NCBI GenBank assembly: GCA_018333075.1
Contig: BORH01000001.1
Span: 248,001 to 312,000, forward strand
DNA from: Heyndrickxia sporothermodurans
Lineage (GTDB): Bacteria; Bacillota; Bacilli; Bacillales; Bacillaceae_C
DNA length: 64,000 nt
Reading direction: 5' to 3'
The notes beneath the pieces are model-generated. The model was not told where the DNA came from. It saw only the letters and a list, made by a program, of their open reading frames with translations, and did no database searches. A program made the translations under genes and the position numbers. This document shows positions 28,314 to 36,323 of the stretch, piece after piece. Within the stretch, counting starts at the first letter, position 1. The number at the start of each line of letters is the position of its first letter.

Positions 28314-28348
28314 CACAATTCATGTAAGCTCAATTTTCACGGTTGATA

Positions 28349-29050
28349 TTATAAATTACGAAGCTCTTGCTTAATTTCTATTTTAGATTTTGAAATTTCA
28401 TCAATTTCTTTCAGTTTTTTAGCAGGAACTCCTGCAACTACTGTATATGGCGGAACGTCGTTGACAACAATTGCACCTGCTGCTACAACAGATCCTTTTC
28501 CAACAGTTACTCCTTCAAGGATAACAGCGTTAGCTCCAATAAGAACTTCATCCTCAATAACTACGGGCTTTGCAGATGCTGGCTCAATAACTCCAGCTAG
28601 AACAGCACCAGCACCAATGTGGCAATTTTTACCCACTGTTGCACGACCGCCAAGAACAGCGTTCATATCAATCATTGTTCCGTCACCAATGATTGAACCA
28701 ATATTTATAACTGCTCCCATCATAATCACAACATTATTACCGATCTCTACTTGATCACGAATAATTGCACCTGGTTCAATACGTGCATTAATTTTTTTTA
28801 AATCAAGCATTGGAATAGCTGAATTACGACGATCATTTTCAACGACATAATCTTCAATTTTACTGCTGTTTTCATTGATAATCGTTGAAATTTCAGACCA
28901 CTCTCCGAAAAGCACTCCAGTATTACCATTGATAAAGCTCTTTGTATTTTCACCAAAGGAAATTCCTTCCAATGATCCTTTTATATAAACCTTAACTGGA
29001 GTTGTTTTTTTACTATTCGCAATAAATGATATAATTTCATTTGCATCCAT
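28349..29050 (-). CDS. dapH: 2,3,4,5-tetrahydropyridine-2,6-dicarboxylate N-acetyltransferase
   Basis: Left-handed parallel beta-helix acetyltransferase (YkuQ, DapD/DapH type), using acetyl-CoA. 233 residues: N-terminal alpha/beta domain (~1-85) and hexapeptide repeats (~90-205; [59 protein letters not shown]). Opens the acetylase DAP pathway completed by the adjacent dapL. A degenerate CodY-like motif (CAATATCTGAAAATT, three mismatches) lies upstream at about 29089-29103. Confidence 0.94.
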   Translation of the reverse strand: MDANEIISFIANSKKTTPVKVYIKGSLEGISFGENTKSFINGNTGVLFGEWSEISTIINENSSKIEDYVVENDRRNSAIPMLDLKKINARIEPGAIIRDQVEIGNNVVIMMGAVINIGSIIGDGTMIDMNAVLGGRATVGKNCHIGAGAVLAGVIEPASAKPVVIEDEVLIGANAVILEGVTVGKGSVVAAGAIVVNDVPPYTVVAGVPAKKLKEIDEISKSKIEIKQELRNL

Positions 29051-29141
29051 TATATGATCCCCCTCAATATGTATAAATAATATTAAAACAATATCTGAAA
29101 ATTACTTTAACAAACTAAATCACTATATACAAGTTAAAAGA

Positions 29142-30035
29142 TTAAAAAGTATGTGGCTCATTAGCCAGAAACTCATTCACTACTTTAACAAACGCTTGTA
29201 CCTGTTTTAACTCAAAGGCTGATTCATAACCTAATAACCAAGTATCTCGTTTCATACGTTCATCATGGTCGCCTTTCAATGGTATTTTATACATATCTTT
29301 AGCTGATTCATTTAAAGTTATCGCTGGTAATATCGCATATCCAATTCCATTAAATGTCATTTGTTTACAAGTTTCAATTTGATCAACTACAATTGTTCGT
29401 TTCGGTGTTGTCTGAAATTGCCGATGCCACCAATCTTGTATTTCTTGATAATAGTTAGAATCACTTTTAAATTGAATGAATGGACGATCCGTCTTCAATA
29501 CATCCTCTACGTGCTGAATTTCTTTATCTACCAAATATAATGAATCCTCAAATAAGTGCAGCTTTGGTCCTTTCCAATCTGTTGATCCTCGTAAAATTCC
29601 TATATGGACGTCATCATCATATAGAGATTGTAAAATTTCACTGCTCCATCCTGTAATAAGTGAAATTTTTGCATGTGGATATTTATTTACAAATGTTTTC
29701 AAAACTTTAGGAAGCCAATTTTGACCAACAATAGTTGCACAGGCAATCTTTAATGTGCCATGTACTTTCGATTCGAGGGATTGAATTTGTTCTCTTACCT
29801 TTTCCTCTTGATCTAGTATATCATTTGCATAACGAATAACTAATTCTCCAGAAGGTGTAAGAGTCAAACCTTTTTGGGTCCGAATAAATAACTTTGTGCC
29901 CCAATGCTTTTCAATATTTTGTAGCCGTTGTGACAGGGCAGGTTGAGATACGAAAAGTCTTTCAGCTGCTTTTCGCATATTCATTTCCTGAGCTAGTACA
30001 GATAGTAATTGAAATTCTGTTGTTGACATTTTCAT
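29142..30035 (-). CDS. ccpC: LysR-family regulator CcpC
   Basis: LysR-type transcription factor; in Bacillus CcpC represses citB and citZ and responds to citrate. 297 residues: winged helix-turn-helix ~1-60 (LSVLAQEMNMRKAAERLFVSQPALSQRL) and substrate-binding domain ~90-290. Identity as CcpC rests on the conserved neighbourhood dapH-ccpC-darB (ykuQ-ykuM-ykuL in B. subtilis). Confidence 0.85.
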   Translation of the reverse strand: MKMSTTEFQLLSVLAQEMNMRKAAERLFVSQPALSQRLQNIEKHWGTKLFIRTQKGLTLTPSGELVIRYANDILDQEEKVREQIQSLESKVHGTLKIACATIVGQNWLPKVLKTFVNKYPHAKISLITGWSSEILQSLYDDDVHIGILRGSTDWKGPKLHLFEDSLYLVDKEIQHVEDVLKTDRPFIQFKSDSNYYQEIQDWWHRQFQTTPKRTIVVDQIETCKQMTFNGIGYAILPAITLNESAKDMYKIPLKGDHDERMKRDTWLLGYESAFELKQVQAFVKVVNEFLANEPHTF

Positions 30036-30171
30036 ACCTCAATAAGTTTTTCTTATATTATATCTAACAAAAAGAAAAAATTCATTATTAATCTCTTCAA
30101 AATAAATATATGTTTTTACAATAGTACGGTTACGATTGTGATTCCTTTCGTTATTTTACCCAATTAACTAA

Positions 30172-30202
30172 AATAAGCTCTCAAACAACTGAGAGCTTTT
30201 TC
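30172..30202. terminator. Terminator after the CBS protein gene
   Basis: AGCTCTCA / TGAGAGCT stem, 6-base loop, T runs in both directions. Confidence 0.78.
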
Positions 30203-30211
30203 TCTAAATCT

Positions 30212-30658
30212 TTATAAATGATTTAGCTTTTGTATATGTTTTTTTAATTCTTTCAACAATGACCGTCTTGTAAAAATCCCAGCAAAATAGCCCTCTTCAT
30301 CTTCTACACATAGAAAAGGATGATCAATTAATAACCCTAATGCCTTTTCGAAATGATCTTCTATTTTCAATCTAGGAATTTTTGTTGTCATTACATCTTC
30401 AACTTTTTTTTCGCTAAGTTTTTCAAACTCAATTCGTTCTAATCCTAAAATTGATTCTGTAATTAGAGATGAACTAATGAGACCATGTAATTTAAATTTT
30501 GTATCTAATACAGGTATCGCAGAATATCCACTTTTCGTTAACACTAATAAAGCATGCTCCAAACTATTTCCAATTTGAACATGAGCCACCTTTTCCGAAG
30601 CAATCATAAAATCAATAATTTTTGGTTCTAAAAATTCGTTACTTTGTAAGGAAATCAT
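30212..30658 (-). CDS. darB: CBS-domain protein, DarB (YkuL) type c-di-AMP receptor
   Basis: Two tandem CBS domains in 148 residues (pair 1 ~15-75, pair 2 ~85-140), no other domain. B. subtilis DarB binds c-di-AMP and, when free, activates the (p)ppGpp synthetase Rel and pyruvate carboxylase. The ATG at 30658 follows AAGGGAG by seven bases and gives the family length; the frame upstream lacks a ribosome site. Motifs visible include KSGYSAIPVLDTKFKLHGLIS. Position between ccpC and ykuJ is conserved. Confidence 0.85.
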   Translation of the reverse strand: MISLQSNEFLEPKIIDFMIASEKVAHVQIGNSLEHALLVLTKSGYSAIPVLDTKFKLHGLISSSLITESILGLERIEFEKLSEKKVEDVMTTKIPRLKIEDHFEKALGLLIDHPFLCVEDEEGYFAGIFTRRSLLKELKKHIQKLNHL

Positions 30659-30739
30659 TGTAAAACTCCCTTGTAATGTTTTAAGGTTTCCCCACATCAT
30701 TTTATCATAAGTTATACAGGTAAGGATTATTAAACTCCA

Positions 30740-30862
30740 TTAATTTTTGATCTTTTTTTGAAGGAGTTTTTTTATGTCCTGCAGCTCCTTTTTTGTATTA
30801 ACCATTTCTGCGACAAGCAGCAGTGTCAATAACAATTGAATTCCTAAAAAGATATAAATCAA
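30740..30862 (-). CDS. Candidate 40-aa single-span membrane peptide
   Basis: Starts TTG with AGAGGGTG six bases upstream. The product has one strongly hydrophobic helix (IYIFLGIQLLLTLLLVAEMV) and a basic coiled tail (NTKKELQDIKKLLQKKIKN). The composition change from membrane span to charged amphipathic tail is what real micro-proteins show. Lies between ykuJ and darB, same strand. Not recognised. Confidence 0.55.
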   Translation of the reverse strand: MIYIFLGIQLLLTLLLVAEMVNTKKELQDIKKLLQKKIKN

Positions 30863-30890
30863 TCATTTCACCCTCTTTAAGTATTTTACC

Positions 30891-30922
30891 GAAAAAAAAG
30901 AGCCTTATAATAACAAGGCTCT
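30891..30922 (-). terminator. Terminator of ykuJ
   Basis: AGAGCCTT / AAGGCTCT stem, 8-base loop, followed on minus by TTTTTTTTC; overlaps the ykuJ stop codon. Confidence 0.87.
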
Positions 30923-31175
30923 AGGATGGATTTTTCTCTTCTTGTACAAGATCGAAAATTTCTATTGCTGTAATGTCAATATCATCAAATTGATATTTAT
31001 TAATTTTTTTATCTTCATCATATTCCTCTAGTTCGAAAGTATCTGTTGCAGGAAAGAATTTCACCTGACATAGAGTTTTTCCATTCACTTCAAATCGGCG
31101 TTGTTGAATTTCACCAGTTTCTTTTGCATCCTGCATAGCTTTTAATCTTTGAATAATTCCTAATAGTTGAGACAT
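30921..31175 (-). CDS. ykuJ: Conserved protein YkuJ
   Basis: Small Bacillus protein (84 residues here, 79 in B. subtilis) of unknown function. The start MSQLLGIIQRLKAM is set by AAAGGAG seven bases before ATG 31175. Features: N-terminal amphipathic helix, FEVNGKTLCQVKFFP beta strand pair, and an acidic C-terminal half (FELEEYDEDKK, FDDIDITAIEIFDLVQEE). Synteny with ykuL supports the name. Confidence 0.85.
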   Translation of the reverse strand: MSQLLGIIQRLKAMQDAKETGEIQQRRFEVNGKTLCQVKFFPATDTFELEEYDEDKKINKYQFDDIDITAIEIFDLVQEEKNPS

Positions 31176-31456
31176 TGTAAACTCCTTTCTTCGTTTCACT
31201 CGTTTCTCAATTTTAAGTCACCGATTTATCATAACCTAAACGAGAAACGATTACCACTCTCAATATGAACGAAATAGCATGATTTAATTTTGCCATTTTT
31301 CATAATTAATGATGTATGATTTTTATTTCAATTTTATCATTCCCGAAAGATAAATTCTAACTACTAAAATTATCGCAAATCATTTAAAAATATCATGAAA
31401 ATTCATTATACTTATTCTATAACGGAAATCTTATCAATTGTAAAGGAGGAAGAAAT

Positions 31457-32410
31457 TTGAAGATTATAGATATAGACGATAGAATTAAACTTATTGATTT
31501 ATTTGATCTAAAAGAAATAGCAAGAACTGGTTCATTTATTCTACTTGAAGACGAAATCACAGTTATTGAAACCTCTGCAAGTCCATCAATTCCATATTTA
31601 AAAGCAGGGCTTGAAACACTAAATATTAAGCTTGAAGAAATTAAATATATTATTTTAACACATATCCACCTTGATCATGGAGGTGGTGTGGGATTATTTC
31701 TTAAAGAGTGTCCAAATGCAAAAATCATCGTTCATCCGAAAGGCGCACGCCATCTTATAGATCCTTCAAGATTAGAAAACGGGGCGAGGGAAGTATATAA
31801 AGAACAATTTGATTCACTTTTTCATCCAATTATCCCTATTTCCGAAGAACGTATAATCATAAAAAATAATGGAGATACATTAAAAATTGGTTCAAATACT
31901 ATCCTGAGCTTTTATCATACACCAGGTCACGCCAATCATCACTTTAGTATTTATGATCCTGTCTCCAATGGTATTTTCACAGGGGATACGGCTGGAATAT
32001 ACTATTGGATGCTTAAAGATGAAAACATAGATTTTTTCCTGCCCTCTACATCACCTAATCAATTTAATCCGGATGCAATGATTCAATCTATTAATTTTTT
32101 TCGAAAAAAATCATTAAATCGTCTTTACTTTGGTCACTTTGGATTTACTCATAAAGTAGGTTTAGCAATTGATACTGTTGAAAAGTGGCTCAAATTATTC
32201 GTCGAATATAGTAAAAAAGCATACTTATCCTGCAATTCTAATGATCAAAGAATTGAAATGACTTATAACTATTTATACCAAACCGTTTTTAATCATTTAT
32301 CCAGCCAAGGAGTTCCAAATAATCATTCAATCTATCAAGTATTAAAGCTTGATCTAAACGTTAGTTCAATGGGTCTAATTGATTATTGGAATAAAAAATA
32401 TACTATTTAA
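31457..32410 (+). CDS. Metallo-beta-lactamase-fold hydrolase, substrate unknown
   Basis: 317 residues. MBL core ~15-230 with zinc motif THIHLDHGGG (about residue 68-77), second metal His in TPGHANHH, bridging Asp in FTGDTAG, and a late His in FGHFGFTHK. C-terminal helical extension ~235-317. Start TTG with AAAGGAGGAAG upstream. It resembles glyoxalase II/lactonase-like MBL proteins; no close family recognised. First gene of an accessory stretch inserted between ykuJ and fadH relative to B. subtilis. Confidence 0.75.
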   Translation: MKIIDIDDRIKLIDLFDLKEIARTGSFILLEDEITVIETSASPSIPYLKAGLETLNIKLEEIKYIILTHIHLDHGGGVGLFLKECPNAKIIVHPKGARHLIDPSRLENGAREVYKEQFDSLFHPIIPISEERIIIKNNGDTLKIGSNTILSFYHTPGHANHHFSIYDPVSNGIFTGDTAGIYYWMLKDENIDFFLPSTSPNQFNPDAMIQSINFFRKKSLNRLYFGHFGFTHKVGLAIDTVEKWLKLFVEYSKKAYLSCNSNDQRIEMTYNYLYQTVFNHLSSQGVPNNHSIYQVLKLDLNVSSMGLIDYWNKKYTI

Positions 32411-32430
32411 GCAGCGATTATTCGCTGCTT
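32409..32430. terminator. Hairpin between convergent genes
   Basis: AAGCAGCGA / TCGCTGCTT 9-bp stem, TTAT loop; weak T run. Directly at the stop of the MBL gene. Confidence 0.6.
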
Positions 32431-32439
32431 AGTGTTTGT

Positions 32440-33006
32440 CTATATTATTATTGGATGAAAACTAATGTGAATAGCAGCTTTATGATCAAAAATAGGCCGA
32501 TTTTTTTTTGAAGGAATATATTTCAATTGTTTAAGTACTTTTGCTGGAATATCGATCAATACCTCATCAACTTTCCAAGTTCCATTCCTTTTGATTAATT
32601 TAACACCTTTGTAATTTTTATTATTACTGGTTGGGCCGCTTTGAATATGAATAATTTCTTCAATCACATAAGCTTCATTTTTCATTAATATTACTTTTGT
32701 ATTTTCGTCATATAAAAAAAATGGAATATAGTAAATGGGAAAGTCTGTTCCGAAAGTCTGATAGCCGTTATCCGTTTTAACTAAATTTTCTTTTAAAAAT
32801 TTAGGAATGAATCTTTTAGTAAAGTACGGATTTAAGATTTCTCTAATTTGTTTAAGTGTTCGCTCCCTTTCACTTAATTGAACTTGTGAATCAAATGCTC
32901 TTTTAACAATCGGTTTAATTATTGCTGCATCACTAGCATATACTTGTTGAGCCTGTCCACATAAAAGGCTAAGCATGAGAAGTCCGCAAATTGTAAAAAC
33001 ACGCAT
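32440..33006 (-). CDS. Secreted protein, DUF3993-like
   Basis: 188 residues with a Sec signal peptide (MRVFTICGLLMLSLLCGQAQ, cleavage near VYASDA). No lipobox in the right place although one Cys is in the hydrophobic core. The mature part has IVKRAFDSQVQLSERERTLKQI, NPYFTKRFIPKFLKENLV and YIPFFLYDE, which recalls the DUF3993 family of secreted Bacillus proteins; from memory only. Function unknown. A good AAGGAGGAG site precedes ATG. Confidence 0.65.
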   Translation of the reverse strand: MRVFTICGLLMLSLLCGQAQQVYASDAAIIKPIVKRAFDSQVQLSERERTLKQIREILNPYFTKRFIPKFLKENLVKTDNGYQTFGTDFPIYYIPFFLYDENTKVILMKNEAYVIEEIIHIQSGPTSNNKNYKGVKLIKRNGTWKVDEVLIDIPAKVLKQLKYIPSKKNRPIFDHKAAIHISFHPIII

Positions 33007-33190
33007 ATTTTCTCCTCCTTAAATACACTTCCCTTTACTTGAGTCCTACTAGTTAAGAGATTAAATCTATTGTAGCAGTTAAAATATGTCGATAACCGAT
33101 AAAAAAATCGTATAATTTAAACAACAAATGACAACAGTTATTAAATCTATACCCTTTTCGACTTTTCCTATTCCTTTTAGCAGAAAAATA

Positions 33191-33230
33191 AAAAAGAGCT
33201 CTAACCATTACTATTTGGTCAGAACTCTTT
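33191..33230 (-). terminator. Terminator of the acetamidase-like gene
   Basis: Interrupted stem AAAGAG-TC-T-ACCA / TGGT-AGA-CTCTTT, then TTTTTTATTTTT on minus. Confidence 0.7.
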
Positions 33231-33243
33231 CAATAGCAAATAT

Positions 33244-34131
33244 CTAATTAAATATACTAGATAATATTTCCTTTGGTATAGATATACGAACCGTAACAAG
33301 CGGATTCACAATTTGACTAATTTGCAGATCACTCGTCGCACTTAACAAGCGGTAGGCATCGTTAAAAGATAATAATAGCTTCCTTTCAAATAAACGGGTA
33401 ACAGCTTCCATTCCTTTTTTAGCAGCTTGTTCTAGTGTATGATCAGAAGATATAAACATATAGCTTTCTGGTGTTTCTACAATTGGCATGGAAATCGATT
33501 CATTTATTTTAGAGACGGTCATCGTTACTTTACCGCCAATTTCTACGCCAGAACCATTAAGTTCACCATCACCCATAGAAGCATGCAAATCACCAAGAGC
33601 AAGAAGGGCACCATCATGAAAAACAGGTAAATAAACTTTATTTCCCACTGTAATATACTTTGTATCCATATTTCCACCGTGATCACCAGGGGATTCACAG
33701 AGGACCTCACCTTCTGAAGGTGCAGTACCTATAACCCCTATCATCGGTTTAAGAGGGATAGATAATGAGTCATTAAATTTTACTTTTCCATCCTTTACTT
33801 GAAAAACTCGTGTATCTGAATCCTCTACTAATGAACCTAGTGGCCCCATCCCAGGGTATAATACCATTACTCCTTGTTCATCGAGCTGAATATCATTTAT
33901 TTCTATACAAAGAGTATCTCCTTTTTTAATATCATTAATATATATTGGACCTGTAGCAGGATTAATATAATCTATTTTTACGTCTCTTCTTAATTGATTC
34001 GGACTAGTAATAGCTCCTCCATAGCAGTCATTAGTCTCAACAGCAAAAGTTTCCCCTAAATTAACTGTATAATTAGGTCTATGTCTGGAGGATAGGCTTA
34101 AAACAAAATTCTCTTTATTGAATATTTTCAA
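33244..34131 (-). CDS. Acetamidase/formamidase family protein
   Basis: FmdA/AmdA-type amidase hydrolysing short-chain amides to acid and ammonia. 295 residues, the usual short length. Recognisable: VETNDCYGGAIT, NPATGPIYINDIKKGDTL, GVIGTAPSEGEV, SPGDHGGNMDTKYI (metal-binding region), GDLHASMGDGE. Single gene; no transporter or regulator nearby, so the physiological amide is unknown. Confidence 0.85.
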   Translation of the reverse strand: MKIFNKENFVLSLSSRHRPNYTVNLGETFAVETNDCYGGAITSPNQLRRDVKIDYINPATGPIYINDIKKGDTLCIEINDIQLDEQGVMVLYPGMGPLGSLVEDSDTRVFQVKDGKVKFNDSLSIPLKPMIGVIGTAPSEGEVLCESPGDHGGNMDTKYITVGNKVYLPVFHDGALLALGDLHASMGDGELNGSGVEIGGKVTMTVSKINESISMPIVETPESYMFISSDHTLEQAAKKGMEAVTRLFERKLLLSFNDAYRLLSATSDLQISQIVNPLVTVRISIPKEILSSIFN

Positions 34132-34161
34132 AAGTTCTCCCCGCCTTCACATTATTTCTTT

Positions 34162-34878
34162 CTATTCCTCAGTAACTTCACAGCCTTCACCTGTACAATA
34201 TTCACTTTTAGATTTTTTAGGATTAATTATTTTTAACGGTGTTTTTATTTCGTCCCAAACCATTTGAAGAGCATTACTAAATGCCTCTACTGGTTGTGCT
34301 CCTGAAATAGCATATTTCTCATTCAAAACAAAAAATGGCACTCCGGTTATACCTAATTGTCTTGCTTCTTCTTCATCGGCTCTAACTGAATCAGAAAAAT
34401 TAGTTCCACTTAAAATGGTGAGTGCTTCGTTGCGATGTAAACCAATTTCTTCAGCCAAATCAGCTAGAGTATTAGGATCACTAATTTTCTTTGAATCAGT
34501 AAAATATGCTTTAAGAAGCCTTTCATTCATTTGGGCACCTAATCCGTTATCAGCTGCATATTTAGCTAAACGATGAGCATCAAATGTATTGGTTGGAATC
34601 ATCGTATCAAAATGATAAGTTAATCCAACCTCGTCTGCCTGTTTCCCTACATTTGCATTCATTTGTTTTGCCTGTTCTACACTCATCCCATATTTTTGCG
34701 AAAGTATTTCATGTATGTTCATATCAATATCTTTTGGTGAATTTGGATCGAGCTCAAAGCTTTTAAATTCTATTTCTACACTATCTCGATGAGGAAATTT
34801 CTCTATTGCTTGCTCTAAACGTCTTTTACCTATATAGCAAAAAGGACAAGCAAAATCAGACCACACTTCAATTTTCAC
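34162..34878 (-). CDS. DsbA-family oxidoreductase, FrnE/YwbO-like
   Basis: Thioredoxin-fold protein with helical insertion, 238 residues, cytoplasmic (no signal). Active site CPFC in SDFACPFCYIGKRRLE; cis-Pro in GITGVPFFVLN; C-terminal extra pair CTGEGC. Start is the second GTG, since the first lies within the AGAGGTG ribosome site. FrnE-type proteins act in oxidative-stress defence or as disulfide isomerases. About 30 bases downstream follows the acetamidase-like gene. Confidence 0.82.
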   Translation of the reverse strand: MKIEVWSDFACPFCYIGKRRLEQAIEKFPHRDSVEIEFKSFELDPNSPKDIDMNIHEILSQKYGMSVEQAKQMNANVGKQADEVGLTYHFDTMIPTNTFDAHRLAKYAADNGLGAQMNERLLKAYFTDSKKISDPNTLADLAEEIGLHRNEALTILSGTNFSDSVRADEEEARQLGITGVPFFVLNEKYAISGAQPVEAFSNALQMVWDEIKTPLKIINPKKSKSEYCTGEGCEVTEE

Positions 34879-35004
34879 GTAGAGCACCTCTCTTTAAATC
34901 TCATTGTAAGAATAGATAATTCCTTACCTGCTTTGTCAGCTATTATCTATTCTCTTTATCATATCACTCCCTTATTCTAATAATCACGAAAATTGCTTAT
35001 TTGC

Positions 35005-35769
35005 TCAAAAAGGAAATTGATTTAACCATTGTCCACCGTCCATTGTTATACATTCACCATTAATATAAGCGGCCTGATCAGAAAATAGGTAGTAGGCTAA
35101 ATCAGCAATTTCTTCTGGCTTTCCTAATCTACCAAGAGGAACACTATTGAGTGTTCTTTTTGCAGCCTCCTCCGATTCCCAAAGTTTATCCGCTCCACCT
35201 GTCCTTTCAATTGGACCAGGTGCAATGGCATTTACTCGAATTCCATATTTTCTTCCCCACTCAACCGCTAGTGTCCTTGTTAGTGACAATACGCCCGCTT
35301 TTGCCGCTGCAGAATGGACGACCCCTGCACCTGCATTCCAGGCATATGTAGCAACCATATTGATAATGCTTCCCTTTATGTTTCTCTCAATCCAGTAATT
35401 CCCTACAGCACTAGAACAATAGAAAGTTCCATTTAAAACAATATTTATAACTGAGTTCCAACCATTCACAGATAATTTTTCTGCAGGTGTAATAAAATTC
35501 CCGGCAGCATTATTAATTAAACAATCAATTCTTCCAAACTCATTATCAACTTCTTTAACCATGCGTTCGACATCCTCATCATTTCTAACATCCATTTGTA
35601 CAGTTTGTATATGAGGGTGATATTCTTGTAATTCGCCTTTCACCACATCTAATTTTTCTTTATTTCTACCTGTTATCACTACAGCTGCCCCTTCTTGGGC
35701 AAAACGGTATGCCATATACTTTCCCATCCCACTAGAACCACCAGTAATAATGACAACTTTCCCCTTCAT
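35005..35769 (-). CDS. fadH: 2,4-dienoyl-CoA reductase
   Basis: SDR-family NADPH-dependent enzyme needed for beta-oxidation of polyunsaturated fatty acids (B. subtilis YkuF/FadH). 254 residues. Cofactor motif TGGSSGMGKYMA, NNAAGN, and the family-typical HSAAAK in place of YxxxK; PGPIERTGGADKLW is characteristic of dienoyl-CoA reductases. Strong AGGAGG site. A nearly perfect FadR box immediately upstream predicts repression unless long-chain acyl-CoA is present. fadG, which follows in B. subtilis, is absent. Confidence 0.94.
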   Translation of the reverse strand: MKGKVVIITGGSSGMGKYMAYRFAQEGAAVVITGRNKEKLDVVKGELQEYHPHIQTVQMDVRNDEDVERMVKEVDNEFGRIDCLINNAAGNFITPAEKLSVNGWNSVINIVLNGTFYCSSAVGNYWIERNIKGSIINMVATYAWNAGAGVVHSAAAKAGVLSLTRTLAVEWGRKYGIRVNAIAPGPIERTGGADKLWESEEAAKRTLNSVPLGRLGKPEEIADLAYYLFSDQAAYINGECITMDGGQWLNQFPF

Positions 35770-35784
35770 TTCTACATCCTCCTT

Positions 35785-35804
35785 ATGAATGAATAATCAC
35801 TCAT
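35785..35804. promoter_or_regulatory. FadR operator of fadH
   Basis: ATGAATGAATAATCACTCAT matches the Bacillus FadR consensus WTGAATGAMTANTCATTCAW at 19 of 20 positions. It begins one base after a minus-strand -10 TATAAT (35806-35811) and so covers the transcription start. Confidence 0.85.
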
Positions 35805-35850
35805 AATTATATCATGAAATATTTTATATATTCTAAATAATTTACCAAAA

Positions 35851-35878
35851 ATAAAAGGACCTCCTATGGTCCTTTCAT
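35851..35878 (-). terminator. Terminator of the 73-aa ORF
   Basis: AAAGGACC / GGTCCTTT stem, 6-base loop, then TTTTATTTTT on the minus strand. Confidence 0.82.
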
Positions 35879-35880
35879 CT

Positions 35881-36102
35881 CTACTTATCTTCCATTTTAT
35901 TCACTAGAGATTCATTTAATCTCATTAAGGAACGAATAATTGATTTTTTTTTATGGTATCCCTTTACAGTCACCGTAATATTATTATATTCTGTAAACAC
36001 CTGTCCCCATGAACCAGAAGGTGAAAAACCGTAAGCATATATTTTTATCGTACCTTTTTCAGTCGGCAAAAAAATGACATCCATATGTTCATGCCGTTTC
36101 AT
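35881..36102 (-). CDS. Small conserved-looking protein, 73 aa, unknown
   Basis: Not recognised. The N-terminal two thirds look like a small beta fold (MDVIFLPTEKGTIKIYAYGFSPSGSWGQVFTEYNNITVTVKGY), ending with a basic helix (HKKKSIIRSLMRLNESLVNKMEDK). GGGGGA seven bases before ATG. Own terminator. Stands alone between fadH and the divergent ykuE. Confidence 0.65.
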   Translation of the reverse strand: MKRHEHMDVIFLPTEKGTIKIYAYGFSPSGSWGQVFTEYNNITVTVKGYHKKKSIIRSLMRLNESLVNKMEDK

Positions 36103-36323
36103 AAGTTAGTCCCCCACTTTCTTACTGTTTATTATGATATGTTTGTTGAGTAATATATATATGTTCATAACCTTGTAATCATTTATTTTTTATTTCCATA
36201 CTTTATTATATAACATATTATAATTTGAATATACAATTAATAGAATCATATTTCAATGAGAAAGGAGAGAAGCACATAATAAAATAAATGGAAAGTCTAT
36301 AAAACGAACTTCACATTTCTTTT

